20,492 nt of DNA from JABIAL01 sp964645825 (GTDB taxonomy: Bacteria > Patescibacteriota > Patescibacteriia > UBA1558 > GWA2-36-10). The notes under the pieces were generated by a model. That model saw nothing but the letters and a program-made list of their open reading frames with translations, had not been told where the DNA came from and did not search any database. The DNA is taken from contig CAZXZY010000013.1 of NCBI GenBank assembly GCA_964645825.1, positions 1-20,492 on the forward strand, read 5' to 3'. This document shows positions 7,227 through 12,200 of this stretch, one piece after another; position 1 is the stretch's first letter; each line of letters starts with the position of its first letter. Both the position numbers and the translations under genes were made by a program.

Positions 7227-7416
7227 GGTTTTTTTATTATTCGTTGATGAATATAGGGTAGTTAAATTATTTGGGGATACATGGTAGGTAGGGCATGCCC
7301 CCTTCGGCCTTTTAAAGGCTTTTTTGATGCGGAACAACACAATAGCTCTTGCGTCACACTGGGTTAGGCTAACTTAAAACAAAACGTTGAAAGCAGCATG
7401 GTTAGAATGACGCAGG
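7227..7416. other. Non-coding, inverted-repeat-rich region inside the element
   Basis: 190 bp without a convincing gene. It holds a 10-bp palindrome GGGCATGCCC (7291-7300) and a hairpin GCCTTT-T-AAAGGC followed by TTTTTT on the plus strand (about 7308-7325). It also has a long inverted repeat: TGCGTCA (7350-7356) with TGACGCA (7408-7414), nested CTAAC (7369-7373) with GTTAG (7401-7405). GGTTAG occurs at 7362, 7400 and 7415. The segment at 7331-7343 matches the att core at 12 of 13 bases. Candidates: protein-binding region for the HTH protein or integrase, a replication or transfer site, or a regulatory leader of the downstream S23-HTH genes. Confidence 0.55.
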
Positions 7417-7617
7417 TTAGCTCCAGCCAGTGAATCTCTTTGCTGGACGAGGCTTAGGTTCTTGGTAACCGACTACTCTCCAATCTTCATGATTTGAGAA
7501 CATTTTCTTTACCTTAGCCTGCAATGGTGTAAGTTCTGCAGATGTTGCTGATATTCCTTCATTTTCTTCTGAAAAGTTTTCCATATGTGTTAAACGATTG
7601 AGACGTATAAATTTCAC
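7417..7617 (-). CDS. Small unknown protein
   Basis: Up to 66 residues; not recognised. The track-length frame begins with GTG at 7617, with AGGA only a few bases upstream. An ATG at 7584 (MENFSEENEG) gives 55 residues. The N-half is acidic; the C-half is basic and proline-rich (YQEPKPRPAKRFTGW). No membrane segment or cysteine. It lies between the RepO-like gene and the inverted-repeat region, with a possible own promoter at 7651-7678. Its stop codon falls in one of the GGTTAG motifs. Confidence 0.45.
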   Translation of the reverse strand: MKFIRLNRLTHMENFSEENEGISATSAELTPLQAKVKKMFSNHEDWRVVGYQEPKPRPAKRFTGWS

Positions 7618-7650
7618 TTCCTACTTATTATCTAAACTACAAAGATACCT

Positions 7651-7678
7651 CTTATATTCAAATACTATCTTATGTAAA
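7651..7678 (-). promoter_or_regulatory. Possible promoter for the 66-residue ORF and downstream genes
   Basis: The minus strand reads TTTACA (7678-7673), 16 nt, then TATAAG (7656-7651), about 34 nt before the GTG at 7617. Moderate match to the sigma-70 consensus in AT-rich DNA. Confidence 0.35.
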
Positions 7679-7694
7679 CCTATTGCCTAAAATT

Positions 7695-8378
7695 TTATTT
7701 GAAATAATCATAAAATTTCTTCGCAGCTGTTTTTATGGTCCAATTAAACTTTCCCTTACGAGAATCGTCATATAACAGCCGTATCAATTCTTTTATTTCA
7801 CCAACTGGATCCTTAAGATCTGCTGCGTACTTTAATAGCTTGATGACCGCTTCTATTTCATCTTCCTCCACTTCACGTTTTGCTGGATAATCCTTCCACT
7901 CATAGTAGAATCTTAATATCTCATCTATAGATGAAGAATGAGTTTTATAATATTCGCTTTCTTTTGTATTTTCTTTCTTTCTTTTGTGTGTAAAGGCGTC
8001 TTTACTAGTTGGGGTAAAGACACCCTTACCAATTGAGCTCTTACACTTAACTAGTTTAGCTACCTTTACTAGATCCCAGTCATTAGGATTAAGGTTAATT
8101 GCCCATAAATTACTATGCCTTTTGCTCTTACTCTGCCTTACTAGTTTAGCTACCTTTACTAGTTGAAGATTCTTTAATGCTTTAATTATCGTTGGCCTGC
8201 TTCTTTGCAGAGCTTTTTCAAATTGACTAATTGATATCTCGTCTTGTTCTTTATGAAAACCAACTGTTTTTCTAATAATAAAAAGTGCTGCCTGAAACTC
8301 ACAACCTCTAAACGGTAGTTGAATTAAAGCTTCAAGAAACTCATTTGGCACTTTAGTGTACTTTTTCTTTACTAACAT
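7695..8378 (-). CDS. Phage RepO-like replication initiator
   Basis: 227 residues from the ATG at 8378. The N-terminal 75 residues match the Phage_rep_O winged-helix pattern: YTKVPNEFLEALIQLPFRG, FQAALFIIRKTVGFHKEQD, then ISISQFEKALQRSRPTIIKAL as the helix-turn-helix. The middle (73-115) contains LVKVAKLV twice, 30 residues apart, encoded by perfect 23-bp DNA repeats. The C-terminal part is charged and helical and may recruit a helicase or loader. In phage lambda the origin iterons lie inside gene O, so this gene may contain the element's origin. The frame extends upstream to a TTG at 8423; the ATG fits the family better and has GGAG upstream, though only 3 nt away. Operon neighbours: CHC2 primase fragment and a CPxC protein upstream. 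Confidence 0.82.
   Translation of the reverse strand: MLVKKKYTKVPNEFLEALIQLPFRGCEFQAALFIIRKTVGFHKEQDEISISQFEKALQRSRPTIIKALKNLQLVKVAKLVRQSKSKRHSNLWAINLNPNDWDLVKVAKLVKCKSSIGKGVFTPTSKDAFTHKRKKENTKESEYYKTHSSSIDEILRFYYEWKDYPAKREVEEDEIEAVIKLLKYAADLKDPVGEIKELIRLLYDDSRKGKFNWTIKTAAKKFYDYFK
7998..8162. repeat. Iteron-like repeats inside the RepO-like gene (candidate origin)
   Basis: Two perfect 23-bp direct repeats, 8050-8072 and 8140-8162 (each starting ACTAGTTTAG and ending CCTTTACTAG), are spaced exactly 90 bp. A third partial copy at 8000-8011 shares CTTTACTAGTTG with the end of the second repeat and sits in an 8-bp inverted repeat (GTCTTTAC 7998-8005 with GTAAAGAC 8014-8021). Placement in the middle of an initiator gene parallels lambda-type origins. 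The spacing is a whole number of codons, so an internal protein duplication could also produce it. Confidence 0.6.
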
Positions 8379-8380
8379 AG

Positions 8381-8435
8381 GCTCCAGACCTGTTTCCTCG
8401 GGAGAAGGTTTAACCAGGATCAAGCCTGCTGGAGC
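8381..8435 (-). promoter_or_regulatory. Hairpin that could hide the RepO-like ribosome-binding site
   Basis: On the minus strand GCTCCAG (8435-8429) is complementary over 7 bp to CTGGAGC (8387-8381), which contains the GGAG just upstream of the ATG at 8378-8376. CAGG/CCTG and GGTT/AACC pairings lie in the loop. Folding would block the Shine-Dalgarno sequence. The 3-nt spacing from GGAG to ATG is shorter than usual, so the start-site assignment and the control idea are both tentative. Confidence 0.4.
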
Positions 8436-8462
8436 ACTTCCCCCGAAGAAGCAAGAAATTAA

Positions 8463-8642
8463 TTAATCTTGTTTTTTAGCAACCAAAATATTGTAGTCTG
8501 GCTGATTATCACTTTCCTTAAACTTATTAGGAAAACCAATCAGTTTCTTACCACACTCTGGGCATGCTAATGACATATATTCTTTGTCATCTTTTTTATT
8601 GATCCAAAGACCTTTGCTCTTTTCTCTTTTTTCTTCTTCCAT
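8463..8642 (-). CDS. 59-residue CPxC-motif protein
   Basis: Starts MEEEKREKSKGLWINKK and has a single CPECGKK knuckle (27-33), followed by a polar tail ending VAKKQD. Half a zinc ribbon; it could bind zinc as a dimer. It lies 11 nt downstream of the CHC2 gene and upstream of the RepO-like gene on the same strand, so it is probably co-transcribed with the replication module. No family recognised. Confidence 0.6.
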   Translation of the reverse strand: MEEEKREKSKGLWINKKDDKEYMSLACPECGKKLIGFPNKFKESDNQPDYNILVAKKQD

Positions 8643-8653
8643 AATATTTTTAG

Positions 8654-9184
8654 TTAATATTTATCTAATATCTTCAAAGCTTCTTGAAAACCGACCTTTA
8701 ATTTTTTCATAATGAAGTCAATATTACTTGTTCCCTCCCCACAGCTAAAACATTTCCATCTGTTCTTCCTAACATCTATAGTGAGCGAGGGGGTTTTATC
8801 CTCGTGTAGAAAGCATCTAAAGATGTGCGGACGCTTGGTTGGTTCAAGATGGTCTTGAGCAACTTGAAGCATAGGAACATCTTCCTTAATACGCCGGTAG
8901 TCTATGAAGTTGTCAGAGGTAATAAGTCCTGGAGCTGAGCCTGTGAACTGATACAAGGTTCTTCTTAGCCTCTGAAGCTTGCTTTCCTCCTTAGAGATGC
9001 CTTCCTGCATAAATTCAACAAAGCATTCTTGAAGCCATGGGAATGGGTGCTTCTTAGAAGAATATTCCATTTGTTCTTTTTTCAACTTTAAAACTAGATC
9101 TATTTCTTCAGTTATCATTTCTCTAACATTGGGAAGAAAAACTTTTTTATCTTCTAATGTTAATTTGTATTCATATTTTTCCAT
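8654..9184 (-). CDS. CHC2 zinc-finger protein (DNA primase N-terminal domain only)
   Basis: 176 residues from the ATG at 9184; a TTG 27 nt upstream is the only reason the frame is longer and would start inside the terminator stem. The C-terminal 80 residues are a DnaG-type zinc-binding domain: C124-x2-H127, TPSLTI, then C145-x2-C148 with G149, followed by IDFIMKKLKVGFQEALKIL. The usual catalytic Toprim domain and helicase are missing, so it cannot be a complete primase. It may be a template-recognition subunit or a modulator of host DnaG. The N-half (1-90) is helical and unrecognised. First gene of the minus-strand replication arm, directly after the structured leader and terminator. Confidence 0.82.
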   Translation of the reverse strand: MEKYEYKLTLEDKKVFLPNVREMITEEIDLVLKLKKEQMEYSSKKHPFPWLQECFVEFMQEGISKEESKLQRLRRTLYQFTGSAPGLITSDNFIDYRRIKEDVPMLQVAQDHLEPTKRPHIFRCFLHEDKTPSLTIDVRKNRWKCFSCGEGTSNIDFIMKKLKVGFQEALKILDKY

Positions 9185-9232
9185 AAAAAAAAGCTCAAAC
9201 CTGATAAACAAATAGTTTATACTTAGTTTGAG
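9185..9232 (-). terminator. Intrinsic terminator / attenuator directly before the CHC2 gene
   Basis: The stem pairs GTTTGAG (9226-9232) with CTCAAAC (9194-9200), with a nested 6-bp stem ATAAAC/GTTTAT (9204-9209, 9215-9220). On the minus strand it is followed by eight T (9192-9185) and then the ATG at 9184. A terminator in this place must be read through, or prevented from forming, for the replication genes to be expressed from the upstream promoter. Confidence 0.75.
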
Positions 9233-9371
9233 TTTCTGAGACTCGCTATCCCATTAAGGATAGACCAACACCAGTTGCGACACAGCTATCTATTTGGAAT
9301 ATTTTACATGGTTTAAGGACCAAGAACTTCTTATCTGTGTCCAAATAGACTGTTGGATTTTATTCAATTGT
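9185..9371 (-). ncRNA. Structured 187-nt leader RNA / candidate ncRNA ending in a terminator
   Basis: Between a consensus promoter (start about 9371) and a T8 tract touching the primase ATG lies a highly structured RNA. In plus-strand coordinates the pairings are CCAACA 9265-9270 with TGTTGG 9351-9356 (outer stem); CTATTTGG 9290-9297 with CCAAATAG 9341-9348; GACACAG 9279-9285 with CTGTGTC 9335-9341 (crossing the previous stem: pseudoknot or alternative fold); and CTATCC 9246-9251 with GGATAG 9258-9263. A short GAGT/ACTC pairing (9230-9233, 9241-9244) overlaps one arm of the terminator. It may be a free small RNA, an attenuator for the replication genes, or both. Confidence 0.6.
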
Positions 9372-9377
9372 GCCTTC

Positions 9378-9406
9378 ATTATAGGGCAAAAATGCTAATT
9401 TGTCAA
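9378..9406 (-). promoter_or_regulatory. Consensus sigma-70 promoter of the replication arm
   Basis: The minus strand reads TTGACA (9406-9401), exactly 17 nt, then TATAAT (9383-9378): a perfect match in both hexamers and spacing. Predicted start about 9371. Its -35 box overlaps the -35 of the divergent cargo promoter. Confidence 0.88.
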
Positions 9407-9428
9407 GCAATTGTGGTAAATCTATAGA
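9400..9428 (+). promoter_or_regulatory. Divergent promoter of the cargo operon
   Basis: TTGTCA (9400-9405), 17 nt, TATAGA (9423-9428): five of six matches at -35 and good spacing. Predicted start about 9435, 42 nt before the first cargo ATG. The -35 shares five bases with the opposing -35, so the two promoters should compete for polymerase. A weaker TATAGT at 9437-9442 is an alternative -10. Confidence 0.65.
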
Positions 9429-9476
9429 GTTTTTGCTATAGTTCATGTGTAAAGGAAAATAAGTAATTTTAAATAT

Positions 9477-9752
9477 ATGAAATTTAAAACAAAATGGCTT
9501 AAAGGCCCCGGGTTCATAGGCACTATCGCCTGGTTATTCTTAATATACCAAGGATTGCTTGATATGCAGTCGTTCTGGGCTGTGATGGCATTCCCTACTA
9601 TCACATTACTATTCGTGTATATGCTGGCTAAGCAAGAAGGCTTTAACAAGGATGTACGTGATTTGATCTTCGGTTCAGCCATTGCCGCATTTGCAACCTG
9701 GTGGATAGCGTTTATCTTATGGTTTCCATTAAGCTATTTATTAGGAAAATAA
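9477..9752 (+). CDS. Three-helix membrane protein, first cargo gene
   Basis: 91 residues with a basic start (KFKTKWLKG) and three likely membrane helices (about 12-28, 32-51, 64-88), the last with an aromatic WW. No family recognised. It opens a seven-gene plus-strand operon with gaps of 1 to 41 nt. The start context (AAATATATG) has no Shine-Dalgarno, like the other genes here. Confidence 0.75.
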   Translation: MKFKTKWLKGPGFIGTIAWLFLIYQGLLDMQSFWAVMAFPTITLLFVYMLAKQEGFNKDVRDLIFGSAIAAFATWWIAFILWFPLSYLLGK

Positions 9753-9765
9753 TTAAACTAAATAT

Positions 9766-9978
9766 ATGAAAAAACTTTTATTAATATTAGTCGCTATTCT
9801 ACTAATGGGTGCTGGATGCACTACTGGTAATCAAGCAAACAACGACGCAAAGTATGATGCGTGTACAGATGCCTGTTATGAAAATAACAGTCTCATGGGC
9901 GTTAGTACTCATGATGGCCCAATGGTAAAAGAAAAAAGAGCAGACTGTCTAAATATTTGTGTAGAAAAATATAAATAA
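9766..9978 (+). CDS. Small lipoprotein with twin C-x3-C motifs
   Basis: 70 residues. The signal peptide (KK, then a hydrophobic run 4-15) ends in a lipobox, LMGAGC, with C18 as the predicted lipidated residue. The mature part is about 52 residues with C33-x3-C37 and C61-x3-C65, a helical-hairpin disulfide arrangement like CHCH or small-Tim folds; the resemblance is by pattern only. It is expected to be membrane-tethered on the outer face. One nucleotide separates it from the protease gene, and the two may form an extracytoplasmic pair. Confidence 0.8.
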   Translation: MKKLLLILVAILLMGAGCTTGNQANNDAKYDACTDACYENNSLMGVSTHDGPMVKEKRADCLNICVEKYK

Positions 9979-9979
9979 T

Positions 9980-10918
9980 ATGAAAAAATTATTAACATTG
10001 CCAATAGTAATGGTTATAGGAGTAGTAGTTATTGCCACACTCTTTATTCTGCCCAAATTTATTGATAACAATAATTCAACCGAACTGACAATTGATGAAA
10101 TTGATGAAATATCAAAATCTATAGCCGCTGTTAGTTGTCCAGACGTAAATAGCCCAGAAGTACCTCATCTATTTGGCAGTGGTAGTTATTTAAGATTACA
10201 TGATGGCCAAGGCTCAGATTATGCACGACCTGTATTGGTAACTAATGCTCATGTTGCTCAAAACAGTATTTTTTCTTCTACAAATCCCAAAAATGCAAAA
10301 GGTCAGTGTTATGTATCATTTAATCATATGTTTGATGATGGTTTTACACTTGATGATGAGGGCTTTACATTTACTGTTTATGATGACACGACCACATTAA
10401 CAGAATTTATTGATATAGCATTACTAATTTCTCGGTTTTATGAACTTGCAACGGCTGGCTCTATTTTACAAAGAGAGAATAACAATCCTTATCCTTTCTG
10501 TGAAAACATCAACTCTGGTAAAAGAGTATATATATTTGGATATCCCGGTGCTGCCGAAACACAATACCCGCCTTTTGAAAAAGTTTTTGATAATACCGCT
10601 GCATATGAAGAACATTTAGAACTGATTAATGAATTCAATAAAAAAAGAAACCTAATAGTTACTGAAGGCATAATTAGTGGTGAAAGCGAATACGGCTACT
10701 TTACAAGTGCAAAATTAGATAGTGGTGTATCAGGAGGATTAGTAGTGGCAAAGGAAAACGGGACCCCTTGCCTTGTTGGTATTCCAACTGCAGCATCAAT
10801 TGGCGAATTTGAGAATCTAGGAGTCATTCAGCCAATATCTAATATTTACGATGAGAATATAAATTGGCATAAACTAATGAAACAATGGAAAGATGAACTT
10901 GAAGGATTGCTTAATTAA
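9980..10918 (+). CDS. Membrane-anchored trypsin-fold serine protease
   Basis: 312 residues. An N-terminal signal-anchor (about 5-26) leads to a chymotrypsin-fold domain. The triad is visible: H91 in LVTNAHV, D145 in EFIDIALL and S251 in GVSGGLVV, with GSGSY (66-70) as the first strand. Four cysteines (53, 110, 174, 264) could form disulfides, fitting an external location. No PDZ domain, so it is not a complete HtrA/DegP; closer to V8-like or trypsin-like peptidases. An insert at about 190-228 (PPFEKVFDNTAAYEEHLELI) lies between the D and S regions. Third gene of the cargo operon, following the lipoprotein by one nucleotide. Confidence 0.85.
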   Translation: MKKLLTLPIVMVIGVVVIATLFILPKFIDNNNSTELTIDEIDEISKSIAAVSCPDVNSPEVPHLFGSGSYLRLHDGQGSDYARPVLVTNAHVAQNSIFSSTNPKNAKGQCYVSFNHMFDDGFTLDDEGFTFTVYDDTTTLTEFIDIALLISRFYELATAGSILQRENNNPYPFCENINSGKRVYIFGYPGAAETQYPPFEKVFDNTAAYEEHLELINEFNKKRNLIVTEGIISGESEYGYFTSAKLDSGVSGGLVVAKENGTPCLVGIPTAASIGEFENLGVIQPISNIYDENINWHKLMKQWKDELEGLLN

Positions 10919-10922
10919 ACGT

Positions 10923-11033
10923 ATGAAACAACCAAAAATCAAAATTACCGAAGACCTAGTTAAGTTCTTTGCTTTGTTGTTGAAGGTAGACCGTAGGATT
11001 AATCCAAGGAACTATAAGAAAGAATTAAAATAA
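10923..11033 (+). CDS. 36-residue basic ORF in the cargo operon
   Basis: Starts MKQPKIKITEDLVKFFALLL and ends with a basic tail (RRINPRNYKKELK). An amphipathic helix is likely; no family recognised. Support comes from context: it lies 4 nt after the protease stop and 4 nt before the response-regulator ATG, the same spacing seen at the next junction, and uses the same SD-less start context. Confidence 0.5.
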   Translation: MKQPKIKITEDLVKFFALLLKVDRRINPRNYKKELK

Positions 11034-11037
11034 ATAT

Positions 11038-11415
11038 ATGAAAATAGTTCATTTTGAAGATGATGAATTTCTAAACAACATGTACCACGCTAAGTTTGTG
11101 GGCTGTGGTTTTGAATATAAAGGATTTATAAATCCAGCAGATAGTGAGGATGAATTTATTGATGAAGTTATCAATGAAAAACCAGATCTCATTATTACAG
11201 ACATAAACCATAAAAACCTTAATGGATTTAGAATGCTGGAAATATTAAAAGAAGATTCTAGAACCAAGGACATACCAGTAGTTATTATGACCAATATGTC
11301 TCAGGAAGAAGATCAGGAGCGTGCAAAGGAACTAGGTGCTGCAGATTATATTATCAAAGCACAAGTTGTTCCAAAGGAAGTAGTTGAAAAAATAAAAGAA
11401 ATAATTAAGGAATAG
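11038..11415 (+). CDS. CheY-like stand-alone response regulator
   Basis: 125 residues, a single receiver domain with the full conserved set: acidic pair D8-D9 (HFEDDE), phosphoacceptor D55 (LIITDIN), T85 (VVIMTN) and K107 (YIIKAQ). There is no output domain, so it should act by protein-protein contact. No histidine kinase lies in the element, so it would rely on a host kinase or intercept host phosphorelays. Lies in the cargo operon between the small basic ORF and the zinc-ribbon membrane protein. Confidence 0.9.
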   Translation: MKIVHFEDDEFLNNMYHAKFVGCGFEYKGFINPADSEDEFIDEVINEKPDLIITDINHKNLNGFRMLEILKEDSRTKDIPVVIMTNMSQEEDQERAKELGAADYIIKAQVVPKEVVEKIKEIIKE

Positions 11416-11419
11416 ATAT

Positions 11420-11746
11420 ATGAGCAATATTAAATGTGATACTTGCGACAAACTAACAAAGCATAACATAGGTCAGGAACAGAAAAAGAAATTAGGGCTT
11501 ACATTGCTTTGTGACGAGTGTGAGAAGCAACAACCAGACTACGGACAAACCAAAAAAAGTAATAGTAAGTTCTTCTGGATAACTTTTGTCATAATCTTTA
11601 TTCTTATTTTCATTTTTGGTTCAAATGAAGTTCGGTCTAATGCTATAACCTACTTTATAATAGGTAGTGTTTTTGGCGGTATAGCCGAACTGCTGAGAAA
11701 AGGTAAGAGTCATTATGATAAAAAACCCCTTAAAAGAAAAAAATAA
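11420..11746 (+). CDS. Zinc-ribbon membrane protein, unknown
   Basis: 108 residues. The N-terminal zinc ribbon has C6-x2-C9 and C31-x2-C34. Two membrane helices follow (about 51-67 and 74-92) with a strongly basic tail ending KKPLKRKK, predicting cytoplasmic ends. No family recognised. It lies 4 nt after the response-regulator stop, and hairpin copy 3 follows its stop by 2 nt. Confidence 0.75.
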   Translation: MSNIKCDTCDKLTKHNIGQEQKKKLGLTLLCDECEKQQPDYGQTKKSNSKFFWITFVIIFILIFIFGSNEVRSNAITYFIIGSVFGGIAELLRKGKSHYDKKPLKRKK

Positions 11747-11748
11747 AC

Positions 11749-11764
11749 CCAGCTAAATAGCTGG
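11749..11764 (+). repeat. Stop-associated hairpin repeat, copy 3
   Basis: CCAGCTAAATAGCTGG, 2 nt after a TAA stop; the arms extend to seven pairs (CCAGCTA/TAGCTGG) with a 2-nt centre, or five pairs with a 6-nt loop. Flanked by A-rich sequence and followed by AAATAATTAG, similar to copies 1 and 2. Confidence 0.6.
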
Positions 11765-11786
11765 AAATAATTAGTAAATTAATCAT

Positions 11787-12071
11787 ATGGAAAAATCTTC
11801 AAAATTAAATTTCAAAAATGCTCCTAGCTATGTTAAGTTTTTATTTGCAATTGGACTAATTGGCTCTATAATTGGTTCTCTATTTGCAACAGCAAGTATA
11901 CCTCAAGCACTAGGATACATATTCGGTGGTTTAATACTTGCTTTACTGCTTGAAATTATCCCTTATTTTTTATTAAGGAAAAAAATTAAGGAAGCACACA
12001 CTGTTATATTCTCTTGGGCATATTGTATCGTGGGCATCATGCAGCTTATCGGATCAATTTATAGATCATAA
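11787..12071 (+). CDS. Three-helix membrane protein, last cargo gene
   Basis: 94 residues with three likely membrane helices (about 17-35, 41-63, 71-91) joined by a basic loop (RKKIKEAH). The first helix is glycine-rich (GLIGSIIGS). No family recognised. It ends the cargo operon; hairpin copy 4 begins 4 nt after the stop and the tgt gene converges 130 nt later. Confidence 0.72.
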   Translation: MEKSSKLNFKNAPSYVKFLFAIGLIGSIIGSLFATASIPQALGYIFGGLILALLLEIIPYFLLRKKIKEAHTVIFSWAYCIVGIMQLIGSIYRS

Positions 12072-12075
12072 AAAA

Positions 12076-12090
12076 CCAGCAAGTAGCTGG
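12076..12090 (+). repeat. Stop-associated hairpin repeat, copy 4
   Basis: CCAGCAAGTAGCTGG with perfect five-base arms, between convergent genes. On the minus strand it reads as a stem followed by six T, so here it could also serve as a weak terminator for tgt. Confidence 0.6.
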
Positions 12091-12200
12091 AATTTATATA
12101 ATTAACAAACTAATTGTTCTCTTTATTTTCACACTATAGATGTCACACAGAATCGGCTAAATACCATCCTGCGAACACAGTTGAGAATGCGTGACTTCTA

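Noticed and set aside
7308..7325. Plus-strand intrinsic terminator GCCTTT-T-AAAGGC-TTTTTT
   Set aside because: A one-base loop is too tight and no plus-strand gene ends here; kept only as part of the inverted-repeat region.
7227..7340. 38-codon N-terminal extension of the S23-type protein
   Set aside because: Family members start near FEQL; the extension covers palindromes and a hairpin and has no family similarity.
7984..8166. Plus-strand frame with repeated SLATFT-like segments
   Set aside because: It is the antisense of the RepO-like gene; the repetition reflects the iteron-like DNA repeats.
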